Assembly: GCF_019599465.1 (NCBI RefSeq)
Contig: NZ_RKLR01000004.1
Location: 1 to 64,000, forward strand
Direction of reading: 5' to 3'
From: Haloarcula rubra
GTDB taxonomy: Archaea; Halobacteriota; Halobacteria; Halobacteriales; Haloarculaceae
Length of the DNA: 64,000 nucleotides
How positions within the stretch are numbered: the stretch's first letter is position 1; every line of letters starts with the position of its first letter. Positions 1-9,461 of the stretch are shown in pieces. Below the pieces are notes generated by a model that saw only the letters and a list, made by a program, of their open reading frames with translations, searched no databases and had not been told where the DNA came from. Position numbers and translations under genes: made by a program.

Positions 1-119
1 GGAGGGGCAGTCAATCCAGCGCGAAACAGTGGCTACGACGCTTCAGACACCACTACAACCACGAACGACCGAACCAGGCACTCGACGGCAAAACGCCAGG
101 TGAGGTCATCCAGAACTAG
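1..119 (+). pseudogene. C-terminal end of an integrase-type transposase (cut by window edge)
   Basis: An open frame runs in from the left edge to TAG at 117-119. Its last residues include WLRRFRHHYNHERPNQALDG followed by KTPGEV, the typical C-terminus of rve-fold (DDE) transposases of the IS3/IS481 kind, where a Tyr-Asn-x-Glu-Arg-Pro block precedes a Leu-x-Gly-x-Thr-Pro block. Only about 38 residues are visible, so the element could be intact upstream. I see no clear terminal inverted repeat in the 30 bases after the stop. The type is set to pseudogene because only a fragment lies in the window. Confidence 0.6.
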
Positions 120-156
120 ACAGTGCCCGTAACGGACGAGTCGCAGTAGTTCGACA

Positions 157-276
157 ATGGCAACCCACCAGCGAACCGACGTCCAGACGTTCCGATGTCC
201 CGACTGCGGCGCGGCCCTCGCACCGGCCGAGGAGTTCTGTTCGTGCGGCTACGTCCCCCGACGCAGCGCCGACTGA
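157..276 (+). CDS. 39-aa zinc-ribbon microprotein
   Basis: A short frame starts at ATG 157 and encodes a 39-residue protein with CPDCG near residue 14 and CSCGY near residue 29, two Cys knuckles that could bind one zinc ion. Haloarchaea encode many such single-zinc-ribbon proteins, usually of unknown role. It lies just after the transposase fragment and just before a convergent MOSC gene. The composition fits a real gene. No function can be assigned. Confidence 0.6.
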   Translation: MATHQRTDVQTFRCPDCGAALAPAEEFCSCGYVPRRSAD

Positions 277-318
277 CTCGCCACGTCGACGGGTCGACTG
301 TCGGTCGCCCCGCCCAGC

Positions 319-1095
319 TCACGTCACTATCGTCACGTCGTCGTTGACGGCGACCGTTTCACCTCTATCGGCCTCCGGCACGCGACCGATGAGCATCAGC
401 GTGTAGAAGTGGTCGAAAGCGTCGCGGTCGGCCCACTCGGGGAACGTCTCGCGGCGCCGTTCGAGGAACCGCTCGCGGAAGTCGGGGGTCTGTTCGCCCG
501 TGTTGGGGTCGCGCTCCGGGACGACACAGCGGCCACAGGGGGTGACGCCCTCGATGCGGACGCCGCCGGCCTCGAACGCCGGGGCGTCCGCGCCGACGAA
601 GCGGTCCTCCCAGAACGCGGGGACGCCGCCCACCTCGACGTTCGCGCGGAGGCGGCGGCGCATCCCGTCGACGGTCACGTCGTCGAACCACCCGGCCACC
701 GTCTCCAGCGTGGCGGTGCTGACGACGGAGGGGCCCATCTCCCGCCGGTCGACGTGGCCGCGCTCCGTGTCCCTCGCTATCGTCAGGTCGACGCCGAACA
801 CGTCGCCGAGCCACTCGGCCGCACGCGCTCGTCCCGACTCGGTAGCGAGGTCGAACTGTTCGGCGCCCACGCCGGGAACAGACGCGTCGAGCGTCCGGGT
901 CTCGGGGTCGTAGGTCGTCGTCACGTCGTGGACGCGAGCGGTTCGCTTGCCGTTGACCACGTCGCCGTCGGCGTCGTACATCGCGAACTCCCGGTCGTGG
1001 GCGAAGGTACCACCCGGGAGGACGGTCGACTGCTCGACGTCGTGGCCGTCCAGTGCCTTCACCGGATAGACGGTGAGTCGGTCGATGTGTGCCAC
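319..1095 (-). CDS. MOSC domain-containing protein
   Basis: This 258-residue protein has the two-part layout of MOSC proteins. The N-terminal beta-barrel starts with IDRLTVYPVKAL, and the MOSC domain carries RLRANVEV near residue 148 and a TPCGRCVVPERDP block near 185-196. MOSC proteins bind molybdenum cofactor through a conserved Cys; the candidates here are C187 and C190. Relatives include mARC-type reductases and sulfur carriers. The substrate is unknown. It is a single gene read leftward, with its start at ATG 1095. Confidence 0.85.
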   Translation of the reverse strand: MAHIDRLTVYPVKALDGHDVEQSTVLPGGTFAHDREFAMYDADGDVVNGKRTARVHDVTTTYDPETRTLDASVPGVGAEQFDLATESGRARAAEWLGDVFGVDLTIARDTERGHVDRREMGPSVVSTATLETVAGWFDDVTVDGMRRRLRANVEVGGVPAFWEDRFVGADAPAFEAGGVRIEGVTPCGRCVVPERDPNTGEQTPDFRERFLERRRETFPEWADRDAFDHFYTLMLIGRVPEADRGETVAVNDDVTIVT

Positions 1096-1283
1096 TGTTC
1101 GGGGACAGCGGCGCGACGGGCATAGCCGTTACCCACCGCACCGGTCGGCGGTGACGCATGGCGGCTGCTCCGCACCGTGTCGCGTCGCACGTGACCGAGC
1201 GCGACCACGACTGTCGCACAGTTGACGAAACCCCCGAAAGCGACAGGGTTACGTGATGGGTGGAACAATGCGAGTGCAGACGA

Positions 1284-3632
1284 ATGGTCGAACACACCCG
1301 GACCCTCGACTTCAAAATCGCCTTCGCCATCGGGCTCGGGACGATGATCGCAGCGGGCATCTTCTCGCTGTCGGGGACCGCCGTGGCGGCCATCGGGTCC
1401 AGCGCCGTCATCGCGTTCGTCATCGCCGCGCTCATCGCCGGCGTGACGGCGGCGGCCTACTCCGAGTTCGCCTCTATCTACTCCGAGAACGGCGGCGGCT
1501 ACCTCTTCTGTTCGCGGACCTTCGAGGACCGCGACCTGCTGACCTACGGTATCGGGATGTCACTGTTTCTGGGCTACACCGGCACGACGGCGTTCTATCT
1601 GGCGACGATGGACGAGTGGTTCTTCGAGTTCGTCCTGCCCGAGTCGCTGCACGTCCTCCCGCACGGGACGACGGGCGTCCTCGCCGCCGTCCTGCTGGGC
1701 GTGCTCAACGCTCGCGGGACCGAGGAGAGCGGCGGGTTCCAGCTCATCGTCACCGGCGCGAAGGTCGCGGTGCTGTTCGCGTTCATCGGCGGCGCGTTCG
1801 CGTTCCGCGGGCCGTCGACGGCGGTCACCGAGTTCGCCACCAGTTTCGGTGGCGGCCCCATCGACATCCTCACCATCTCGGCGCTCGCGTTCATCACGTT
1901 CTTCGGGTTCTCGGCTATCGCGGCCAGCGCCGGCGAGATAATCGAACCCCAGAAGACCGTCCCGCGAGCCATCGCGGCGAGCATGGTGACGGTGACGATA
2001 CTGTACGCGCTGGTCATCGTCGCCATGGTGAACTCGCCGGTACCGCCGGAAGTCATCGCCCGGCAGGGCGAGACGGCGATGGGCGAGGTCGCCGCCGGCT
2101 TCCTCGGGAGCATCGGTCGGTCGCTCATCGTCGCCGGCGCCATCTTCTCGATGGTGTCGGCGTCGAACGCCTCGATACTGGCGGCCAGTTCCATCGGGTC
2201 ACTGATGGGCCGGCAGGGGCAGGCCCCCCGGCGGTTCGCCCGCATCCACCGCGAGTACGGGACGCCGTTCTGGAGCGTCATGACGGCGACGGCCACCATC
2301 GTCTCGCTCATCGTCCTCTTCATCGCCGTCTTCCCGGCGGAGGGCGGACTGGTGCCCTTCGACCTCACAGTTGCGCTCCCCGTCCTCGGACCGCTCACGC
2401 TGACCGACCTCGGCCTGACGGCGTTGACCGGCTTTGCCACGCTGAACCTCCTCATGCCGCTGGCGGTGGTCAACATCGCGCTCATCTTCTCCCGCCGGAA
2501 GTTCCCCGACATCGAGCGCGGGTTCAGCGTTCCCGGTGTCCCCGTCGTCCCCGTCGTCGGCGTCCTCGCGAACATCGGACTCATCTACAATCTCCCGCGA
2601 ATCGGCGTCGTGGTGGGCCTCCTCCTGACGGTCGCGCTCGTCGTGGCCTACGTCCTCTGGGGCGGTGCGCCGGTGGAAGAAGACCTGCTTCGTGAGGTCG
2701 TTCCGGAGTCGGCCGGGACGACGGGTGGTGAACAGTCGGAAGGCCGCTATCGCGTCCTCATCCCCATCGCGAGACCGGACCGAGCGTTACGGTACGCGCG
2801 CCTCGGCGAGGCGCTCGCGGCCGTCTCGGACGAGGATCCACTCGTCCACGTCCTCACCGTCACGCAGGTGCCCGACCAGACGCCGTGGGAGACGGTTCAG
2901 GACACCGCACAGGCCCGTACCGAGCGCATCCAGGCGGAACTCGCCGACGCCGGCCTCGACGTCGACTACACCGTCGAGGGACACACCTGCCGCGACGTGG
3001 CCTTCGACATCGTCCAGACTGCCCGCGACGACGAGGCCGACCTCGTTCTGATGGGCTACCCCGAGCGCCACCAGGACGTCACCGAGACGGTCGAGCGAGA
3101 GGCGCCGTGTGACGTGTTCTTCGCCGACAAGACGGTCACCGCGGAGGACCTCGACGTCATCAACATCGGCGCCGGCGGCGGCCCCCACCATCAGGCCCTG
3201 CTCCCCCTCGTCAACAAACTGGGACAGAACGGCAGCGAACTCCACCTCGTCAACGTCTCCTCGGGGGACCGCGGCACCGACGAGACCTCCGGGACGACGC
3301 TCGACGCGCTGGAGGGCGTCGAGACGACACAGGTCCACAACATCACCGCCGAGTCCGTCGCCGCGGGCCTCGTCGAGACGGCGTCCGACAACGGCGGCGT
3401 CCTCATCCTCGGCGCCTCGCGCGACCGCTGGCTCAGACAGGCGCTGTTCGGCAGCACGCCGGACCAAGTGGTCAGACTGGCCGAGGAGATGGACGTGCCG
3501 GTGCTGGTGTACGCCAGCGAGACCGGCGTCTCCGACCGGATGAGCGAACGGCTGTTCCCGGTCGTGCGCTACCTCAGAAAGCGGTTCCCGCGGCGCGGGT
3601 CGAGCCGCGGCGGCACCCCAGAACGGAGCTAG
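1284..3632 (+). CDS. APC-family amino acid permease fused to two universal stress protein domains
   Basis: The protein has 782 residues. The first ~450 form an APC-superfamily transporter of about 12 helices, with a GLGTMIAAGIFSLSG first-helix motif typical of amino acid/cationic amino acid carriers. The C-terminal ~300 residues form two cytoplasmic USP (UspA-like) domains, beginning near YRVLIPIARPDRAL and again near INIGAGGGPHHQ. Such permease-USP fusions are common in haloarchaea and may sense nucleotide or stress state; the transported amino acid is unknown. I start at ATG 1284, since the alternative ATG at 1260 would add eight residues before the conserved N-terminus. Confidence 0.88.
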   Translation: MVEHTRTLDFKIAFAIGLGTMIAAGIFSLSGTAVAAIGSSAVIAFVIAALIAGVTAAAYSEFASIYSENGGGYLFCSRTFEDRDLLTYGIGMSLFLGYTGTTAFYLATMDEWFFEFVLPESLHVLPHGTTGVLAAVLLGVLNARGTEESGGFQLIVTGAKVAVLFAFIGGAFAFRGPSTAVTEFATSFGGGPIDILTISALAFITFFGFSAIAASAGEIIEPQKTVPRAIAASMVTVTILYALVIVAMVNSPVPPEVIARQGETAMGEVAAGFLGSIGRSLIVAGAIFSMVSASNASILAASSIGSLMGRQGQAPRRFARIHREYGTPFWSVMTATATIVSLIVLFIAVFPAEGGLVPFDLTVALPVLGPLTLTDLGLTALTGFATLNLLMPLAVVNIALIFSRRKFPDIERGFSVPGVPVVPVVGVLANIGLIYNLPRIGVVVGLLLTVALVVAYVLWGGAPVEEDLLREVVPESAGTTGGEQSEGRYRVLIPIARPDRALRYARLGEALAAVSDEDPLVHVLTVTQVPDQTPWETVQDTAQARTERIQAELADAGLDVDYTVEGHTCRDVAFDIVQTARDDEADLVLMGYPERHQDVTETVEREAPCDVFFADKTVTAEDLDVINIGAGGGPHHQALLPLVNKLGQNGSELHLVNVSSGDRGTDETSGTTLDALEGVETTQVHNITAESVAAGLVETASDNGGVLILGASRDRWLRQALFGSTPDQVVRLAEEMDVPVLVYASETGVSDRMSERLFPVVRYLRKRFPRRGSSRGGTPERS

Positions 3633-3643
3633 CGTCGCTGTCC

Positions 3644-4192
3644 TTATCGGTGAATCTCGACGGACTCGAGGAGCATCGGGCTCGTCGGCGCGTCGTTCAC
3701 GTCCGTGTCGGCGTCGCCGATGTCCTCGACGACGTCCATCCCGTCGACGACTTCACCGAAGACGGCGTGCTTGCCGTCGAGGTGTGGCTGTGCGCCCAGC
3801 GTGATGAAGAACTGCGAGCCGTTGGTGTCCGGGCCGCGGTTGGCCATGCTGAGGACGCCCGGCCCTTCGTGTGAGAGGTCGTCGTGGAACTCGTCGTCGA
3901 ACGTGTAGCCGGGGCCGCCACGGCCGGTGCCGGTCGGGTCACCCATCTGAATCATGAAGTCGTCGATGATGCGGTGAATCTCGATGTCGGTGTACAGCGG
4001 GTCGATGCGCTTCTCGCCGGACTCCGGGTCCTCCCACGCGCCGGTGCCGGGCCCGACCTCGGTGCCGTCGTAGTCGTTCGCGCCCTCCGCGAGCCCGACG
4101 AAGTTCTCGACGGTGTTCGGGACCTTCTCGTCGTACAGTTCGACTTCGATGTCGCCAGCCGTGGTGTGGAGCGTCGCTGTCAGGTCGCTCAT
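3644..4192 (-). CDS. Cyclophilin-type peptidyl-prolyl cis-trans isomerase
   Basis: This 182-residue protein is a compact cyclophilin. It shows TTAGDIEVELYDEKVPNTVE at the N-terminus, the FMIQMGDPTGTGRGGPGY core with the catalytic-site Arg region nearby, and SQFFITLG followed by HLDGKHAVFGEVVDGMDV. It would catalyse proline isomerisation during folding in the cytoplasm; no signal sequence is visible. I use ATG 4192 rather than the upstream ATG at 4231, which adds a non-conserved 13-residue tail. It ends only 11 bases from the convergent permease gene. Confidence 0.93.
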   Translation of the reverse strand: MSDLTATLHTTAGDIEVELYDEKVPNTVENFVGLAEGANDYDGTEVGPGTGAWEDPESGEKRIDPLYTDIEIHRIIDDFMIQMGDPTGTGRGGPGYTFDDEFHDDLSHEGPGVLSMANRGPDTNGSQFFITLGAQPHLDGKHAVFGEVVDGMDVVEDIGDADTDVNDAPTSPMLLESVEIHR

Positions 4193-4331
4193 ACCCGGTC
4201 GGACGGATGCACCCCAGAAAAGCTTGCCCACTACGGCGCGTCACCGGTCGTCGCCCGACCCGAACACGAGCGGTCCGGCGACGACCGGCGGGTGCCCCGA
4301 CTCGCACACGCCGCCGACAGGTCGGTTCGGG

Positions 4332-5261
4332 TCACACCAGATAGTCCACCAGCAGGTCGGTCACTCGCTCTGGCGCGTCGAACTGCACCCAGTGGCTCGC
4401 GTCGGGGAGCCGTTCGACGCGGAGGTCCGGCACCCACTCCTCTAACCCCTCGCTGAGGCGGACGTCCAGTGCGGCGTCCTGTTCGCCCCAGACGAGCAGC
4501 GTCGGGACGTGGACGGACCGGTCGCCGACGCCGCCCGCCGTCAGCGACAACTTGATCGCGTGGCGGACCAGCGCCCGGTAGTAGTTGACCGTGGCCGTCC
4601 GAGCACCGGGCTGAGCCAGTGCGGTCTTGTACCGCTGGATGTCCGTCCGAGTGAACGCGTCGGGCCGGACCGTCCCCTCGCCGAGCATGCGGTCCAGCAC
4701 GGCGTAGTCGTCCCACGCCAGTCCGAACTCCGGCAGCCACGGCAACTGGAAGTAGAACATGTACCACGACTTCCGGAGCTGAGATGGCGAGGACCGGAGC
4801 AACCGCTCGAAGGCGCTCGGGTGGGGCGCGTTCAACACGGCCAGTCGGTCGACCACGCTTGGCCGCTCGATGGCCGTCTGCCACGCGACGCCGCCACCCC
4901 AGTCGTGGCCGACGACGTGGGCCGACGTGCGGTCGAACGCCCGGACGAGGCCGACCACGTCCCCGACGAGTTCGTCGACGTGGTACGCGGCGACGCCGTC
5001 GGGCTTCTCCGAGCGGTTGTAGCCGCGCATGTCCGGCGCGACGACGCGATAGCCCGCCTCGGCGAGCGGCGGAATCTGGTGGTGCCACGCGTACCAGAAC
5101 TCCGGGAAGCCGTGCAGGAGGACGACCAACTCGCCGTCCTCCGGCCCGGCGGTGACCGCGTGTAACTCGACGCCGTTCGTCTCGACGGTGGTGTGCGACC
5201 AGACGTCGCCGTCGGCGGGGACCGTCCACTCGGTGTCCGAGTGGGCGTCTGTCGAGGGCAT
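4332..5261 (-). CDS. Alpha/beta hydrolase, epoxide hydrolase-like
   Basis: This 309-residue alpha/beta-hydrolase has the oxyanion motif HGFPEFW at residues 50-56 and a nucleophile elbow GHDWGG at 118-123. The nucleophile is therefore Asp120, as in epoxide hydrolases and haloalkane dehalogenases, rather than Ser as in esterases. A cap region with the YMFYFQLPWLPEFG segment and a C-terminal DASHWVQFD histidine complete the expected layout. The substrate cannot be read from sequence. It is a monocistronic leftward gene. Confidence 0.88.
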   Translation of the reverse strand: MPSTDAHSDTEWTVPADGDVWSHTTVETNGVELHAVTAGPEDGELVVLLHGFPEFWYAWHHQIPPLAEAGYRVVAPDMRGYNRSEKPDGVAAYHVDELVGDVVGLVRAFDRTSAHVVGHDWGGGVAWQTAIERPSVVDRLAVLNAPHPSAFERLLRSSPSQLRKSWYMFYFQLPWLPEFGLAWDDYAVLDRMLGEGTVRPDAFTRTDIQRYKTALAQPGARTATVNYYRALVRHAIKLSLTAGGVGDRSVHVPTLLVWGEQDAALDVRLSEGLEEWVPDLRVERLPDASHWVQFDAPERVTDLLVDYLV

Positions 5262-5312
5262 CGGTGGGTGTTCGGCCCGCGCGAGAAAATGGGTTCCGCC
5301 GGCCGACCCGAC

Positions 5313-6311
5313 TCAGCGGGTGAGCGGGCCGCGTCGACCACGGCCGCGGCGGGGCCGGGACCCGGGCACCGGTCGCTCGCCCAGCGTCACGCTGTCGGTG
5401 AACTCCACCCCGTCGCGGCGGACCGTCACCTCGACGGTGTCGCCGGGGTCGGCCTCCGTGAGGAGATAGCTCGTCAGTTCCTCCGTCGACCGGACCGTCC
5501 GGCCGTCGACGCCGACGACGACGTCGCCGCCGGTCGGCACCTCGCGGCCACGGACCTGCACCACGCGGTCACAGCCACGGAGCGTCGTGCCGGAGTCGCC
5601 GCCGACGTCCACGACGAGGACGCCGGTCGTCTCCTCGAGACGGTTGGCCTCCGCCACGGTGGGCGAGACGTCGATGGTCCGGACGTTCAGGTACGCGGGG
5701 CGGAACCGTCCGTCCGCGACGAGGACGGGGACGACCCGTCGGACGATGGTCGGCGCGATGGCGAAACCGATGTTGTCGCCGCCCTTCGCTCGGTTCACGC
5801 CGACGACGGTGCCGTCTAGGGTGAGCAACGGGCCGCCGCTGTTGCCAGGATTGACCGCCGCGTCGGTCTGGATGGTCTCGGGGATGGTGAACCCGGTGCC
5901 CGTGGGGTTCGACCGGTTCGTCCCGCTGACGTAGCCGACGGTGATGGTTCCGTCCAGTCCCATCGGGTTGCCGATGGCGGCGACGCGTTCGCCCGGGTCG
6001 GGGTTCGCGTCGGCGACGGGGAGCGGAACCGCGTCGTCGGGCAGGTCCGTGACGTGGACCACGGCGAGGTCGGTGTAGGGGTCGTCGCCGACGACGGCGC
6101 CGGTCCGCCACTCGCCGTCGTGGAAGCGGAGTTCGACGTAGTCGCTGTCGCCGACGACGTGTTGGTTCGTGACCACGTGTTCGTCGTCGTAGACGAACCC
6201 GGACCCGGCGCCGCCGCGGCGTCGGTCGTCGCCGCGGTCGGTGACGTACACCGAGACGACGGACGGGATGGTCTGCTCGTACAGTGCTCTGATGGTTTGT
6301 TTGTCTGACAT
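5313..6311 (-). CDS. HtrA/DegP-like trypsin-type serine protease with PDZ domain
   Basis: This 332-residue protein has a chymotrypsin-fold protease domain with the catalytic triad visible: His51 in TNQHVVGD, Asp81 in YTDLAVV and Ser158 in GNSGGPLL. A C-terminal PDZ region begins around residue 225. It lacks a signal peptide, Tat motif or membrane anchor, so a cytoplasmic quality-control role is more likely than the envelope role of bacterial DegP. I start at ATG 6311, giving MSDKQTIRALYEQ, since the longer frame to 6353 adds an unconserved stretch. Confidence 0.9.
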   Translation of the reverse strand: MSDKQTIRALYEQTIPSVVSVYVTDRGDDRRRGGAGSGFVYDDEHVVTNQHVVGDSDYVELRFHDGEWRTGAVVGDDPYTDLAVVHVTDLPDDAVPLPVADANPDPGERVAAIGNPMGLDGTITVGYVSGTNRSNPTGTGFTIPETIQTDAAVNPGNSGGPLLTLDGTVVGVNRAKGGDNIGFAIAPTIVRRVVPVLVADGRFRPAYLNVRTIDVSPTVAEANRLEETTGVLVVDVGGDSGTTLRGCDRVVQVRGREVPTGGDVVVGVDGRTVRSTEELTSYLLTEADPGDTVEVTVRRDGVEFTDSVTLGERPVPGSRPRRGRGRRGPLTR

Positions 6312-6408
6312 CACGCTCGGAGTCCAGCTGTCGGGCGTGGCCCGTGCCAACAAGACTCACCTGAGGTACTGGCTACGTCTATATGTACGTATCGGCGACG
6401 GCGACGCC

Positions 6409-7005
6409 CTACGATTCGAGGAACCGGAACGCGATGTCGCGGCCACGGGCCACGCTCAGGTGTATCCAGAAGCGCGCGAGGTGTTCGAGGTGGCCGGCCG
6501 TCGACAGGTCGCCGGCGACGACCACGTCGAACCCGAGGTCGGCCGCCAGTCGCTCGACGACGTCGGTCTCCGCCCCGGCGACGAACATGGTCGCTCGCTC
6601 GCCGTCGACGACGGGGTCGGTCATCCGCTCGGCCCCGATGGTGTTGAACGCCTTGACGACGGCCGCCTCGGGGAGTACGTCCGCGACACGGAGCGCGAGC
6701 GCTCGGTCCTCGCCGGCCGCCGGGTACTCGTTCGTGGTGTCGACCACCGTCTTGCCGGCGAGGGTGTCCGCGAGGTCCGACGCCACATCCGTGACGACGC
6801 CCGCCGGCACCGCGAGGACGACGACGTCGCCGTGGGCGGCGGCCGCTCGCTGGTCCAGGACGGCCACGACGTCCGCCCGATCGCGGAGGTCCGGTGACGC
6901 CGACGACGGGTCGCGTGACCCGAGTACCACGTCGTGATTGGCCGCGCTCAACCCCCGTGCGAGGGCGCTTCCGACGCTCCCGGTACCGACGATTCCGATT
7001 CGCAT
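6409..7005 (-). CDS. NADPH-dependent F420 reductase-like oxidoreductase
   Basis: This 198-residue Rossmann protein begins MRIGIVGTGSVGSALARGLS and continues with VVLGSRDP, the dinucleotide-binding start of the F420:NADP oxidoreductase family. VKAFNTIGAERM near residue 118 is also typical. The family transfers hydride between F420H2 and NADP+. A family member acting on another substrate cannot be excluded. The gene lies between HtrA and TrpD2-like genes on the same strand, with gaps of about 40-100 bases. Confidence 0.82.
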   Translation of the reverse strand: MRIGIVGTGSVGSALARGLSAANHDVVLGSRDPSSASPDLRDRADVVAVLDQRAAAAHGDVVVLAVPAGVVTDVASDLADTLAGKTVVDTTNEYPAAGEDRALALRVADVLPEAAVVKAFNTIGAERMTDPVVDGERATMFVAGAETDVVERLAADLGFDVVVAGDLSTAGHLEHLARFWIHLSVARGRDIAFRFLES

Positions 7006-7046
7006 ACGTGGGAGAGGCGCTCCCGGACGAAAAGCGTCGCGGCGGT

Positions 7047-8132
7047 TCAGAACTCGCGGAGGGCGTCGAGTTTCGCGGCGGCGCTCCCGTCGCCGATGAC
7101 CGCTCGCGCCTGTTCGAGGCCGTCCTCGATGCTGTCGGCGTCCTCGCGGGCGTAGATGCGCAGGGCGGCGTTCAGCGCGACGGCGTCGGCGAAGTCGCCC
7201 GTCCGCTCGCCGGTCAGTACCGCTTCGGTGATGGTCGCGGAGTCACCGGCGACGTCCTCGACCTGCAGGTCCTCGCTCGTGACGTCCATGCCGAACTCGC
7301 CGGTGCGAATCTCGAAGTCGGCGATGTCCTCGTCGTCGGACTCGTCGCCCTCGACGGGCCACTCGGCGACCACCGTCTCGCCGGGCCGGACGTCGTCGTA
7401 CCCCTCCATCCCCTGGAAGAACAGCGCACGCTCGACGGTGCTGGAGGTGGCGTTGTTCAGCGTGCGGACCATCTTCTTCGCGAAGGGGAGGTGGTAGAAA
7501 CTCCCGAGGTGGACGCTGGCGCCGGCGGGGTTGGCCAGCGTCTCGACGGTGTTGACGAACGTCCGTACACCCATGTTGTCGCGGCGGTCGAACAGGGCGT
7601 CGATTCCGGGGTTGAACGCCGGCTGGTAGTAGTAGCCAAAGCCCACCTCGTCGACCATGTCGGCGCTCTCCTGTGGGTCGAGTTCCGTGCTGACGCCCAG
7701 TTCGTCCAGAACGTGCTTGTAGGCGTCCTGTTTCTGTGTCGGCACGCGGTCGCCCGAGTGGACGACGACGGGCGTGCCGGCGGCGGCGGCGACGAGGCCG
7801 GCGGCGACGCCGAAGATGGCCGACCGGCCCTTCCCGTCGTAGTTGGCCCCGCAGTCGACGGGGTCGGCGTCGGGTTCGGCGGTGACGACGGACTCCTCGT
7901 GCATGACGTCCACGTACGCGCCCAGTTCCTCGGGCGTGTTACGCTTCCAGCGGTTGGCCAGCCAGAACGCACCCAGCGTCGTGTGGTCGGGTTCGTCGTC
8001 GAGGATGCGCTGGAACGCCTCGCGGGCCTGTTCGCGGCTCATGTCGTCCGCGGACTTGTGGCCGGAGCCGACGACCTCGGTCATCAGCCGTTTGAGGGGC
8101 CACTCGCCGTACTCACGGGTCGCTTGTGCCAT
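7047..8132 (-). CDS. TrpD2-like anthranilate phosphoribosyltransferase family protein
   Basis: This 361-residue protein has the nucleoside-phosphorylase type III/TrpD fold. The glycine-rich PRPP loop of true TrpD is replaced by DCGANYDGKGRSAIFGVAAG near residues 92-111, a pattern of the TrpD2 (YbiB) branch, followed by GTPVVVHSGDRVPT. TrpD2 of E. coli binds nucleic acids and is not a tryptophan enzyme. It stands alone without other trp genes, which agrees with a non-biosynthetic role. Confidence 0.75.
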   Translation of the reverse strand: MAQATREYGEWPLKRLMTEVVGSGHKSADDMSREQAREAFQRILDDEPDHTTLGAFWLANRWKRNTPEELGAYVDVMHEESVVTAEPDADPVDCGANYDGKGRSAIFGVAAGLVAAAAGTPVVVHSGDRVPTQKQDAYKHVLDELGVSTELDPQESADMVDEVGFGYYYQPAFNPGIDALFDRRDNMGVRTFVNTVETLANPAGASVHLGSFYHLPFAKKMVRTLNNATSSTVERALFFQGMEGYDDVRPGETVVAEWPVEGDESDDEDIADFEIRTGEFGMDVTSEDLQVEDVAGDSATITEAVLTGERTGDFADAVALNAALRIYAREDADSIEDGLEQARAVIGDGSAAAKLDALREF

Positions 8133-8241
8133 GCGAACTGGTTCGGGACCGAGTTTGAAAGCCCCTGTGTTTCGTTCCTATATCGCGGGAATCCGGGCCA
8201 CTCCCGAAAGTGATACACCCGTTCACGCCTAATACGTGACA

Positions 8242-9279
8242 ATGAGCCTCCGGTCGGGTGACTGGCGCGAGCGTATCGACGACGTGGACGCGGCTCTCAT
8301 CGACGAGTTCCAGAGCGACTTCCCCGTCTGCGAGCGCCCCTTCGAGGTGGTGGGCGAACGACTGGACATCTCCGGGGCCGAGGCCCTCGAACGGGTCGCC
8401 CGACTGCGCGAGGCCGGTATCTTCCGCCGGTTCGGGGCGGTGCTGAACCCGCCGGTCATCGGGTCGTCGACGCTGGCGGCCGTCGCCGCTCCCGAGGACC
8501 GCTTCGAGGAAGTGGCCGAGGTAATCAACGAGTACCGGCAGGTGAACCACAACTACGCCAGAGACCACGAGTGGAACATGTGGTTCGTCGTCACCGCCGG
8601 GTCCCGCGAGAGACGCGACGCGATTCTCGACGACATCGAGGCCAGAACCGGGTGTGACGTCCTCGTCCTGCCGATGCTGACCGACTACTACATCGACCTC
8701 GAATTCCCGGTGGTCAACGGCGACAGGTTCGCCAGGGAGTCCATCGAGGACACCGACGCCAGCGCCACCCGCATCAGCGAGGACGCCGCCGCGAACCTCT
8801 CGGCGCTGGAGCGGCGACTCCTCCTGGAGATACAGGAGGGGTTCCCGCTGACGGCGACGCCGTATCACGACGTAGCCGACGCCGTCGACGCCGACGTCGA
8901 CGACGTCCTCGACGCTATCGAACGACTGCGGGACGACGGCTGTATCAAGCGCATCGGCTGTGTGGTCAACCACATCACGACCGGGTTCGACAACAACTGC
9001 ATGGTCGTCTGGGACGTCCCCGACGAGCGACTGGACGAACTGGGCCAGCGAGTCGGCGAGTTGCCCTACGTCACGCTCTGCTATCACCGCCCGCGGCGTC
9101 CCGAACAGGACTGGCCGTACAACCTCTTCACGATGATTCACGGCCGCGACGCCGACGCCGTCGACGAGAAGATAGACGAGTTATCTGGCGAGTATCTCCC
9201 GTTCGACCACGACCGACTGTACTCGACGGAGACGCTGAAACAGACGGGCGCACGGTACGACGACATCGTGAGCGAGTAG
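8242..9279 (+). CDS. ahbAB: Fused AhbA-AhbB-type siroheme decarboxylase (Lrp/AsnC fold)
   Basis: The 345-residue protein holds two tandem Lrp/AsnC-like halves, each with a winged helix and an effector-like domain. The first has VNHNYARDHEWNMWFV at residues 101-116, and the second has VTLCYHRPRRPEQDWPYNLF at 277-296. These are the hallmark blocks of AhbA/AhbB (NirD/L/G/H), which decarboxylate siroheme to 12,18-didecarboxysiroheme in the alternative heme b or heme d1 route. His103, His109, His282 and Arg283 are the likely active-site residues. Bacteria and methanogens usually encode the subunits separately; here they are one chain. The start is ATG 8242, although GTG at 8236 is in frame. Confidence 0.85.
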   Translation: MSLRSGDWRERIDDVDAALIDEFQSDFPVCERPFEVVGERLDISGAEALERVARLREAGIFRRFGAVLNPPVIGSSTLAAVAAPEDRFEEVAEVINEYRQVNHNYARDHEWNMWFVVTAGSRERRDAILDDIEARTGCDVLVLPMLTDYYIDLEFPVVNGDRFARESIEDTDASATRISEDAAANLSALERRLLLEIQEGFPLTATPYHDVADAVDADVDDVLDAIERLRDDGCIKRIGCVVNHITTGFDNNCMVVWDVPDERLDELGQRVGELPYVTLCYHRPRRPEQDWPYNLFTMIHGRDADAVDEKIDELSGEYLPFDHDRLYSTETLKQTGARYDDIVSE

Positions 9280-9461
9280 ACCCGTCGATAGCTGGATTGG
9301 TAGCAATTGCCACAACCGTTTCGTCACTGTTCTCCTTGGGCACCGGCCGGGCAGATGACCGACTTCGCTGGCCCGGTCAACGCCGGACAGAGGGACTGAG
9401 AGGCCGACCCAGAACCACGGGTTCCGAAAGCACTAACCGGGTCTCTCCCTAAGACGGGCCA

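Noticed and set aside
365..1435. Long minus-strand frame of over 350 residues
   Set aside because: It lies antisense or in another frame to the MOSC gene and shows Arg/Pro-rich, low-complexity sequence typical of shadow frames in GC-rich DNA.
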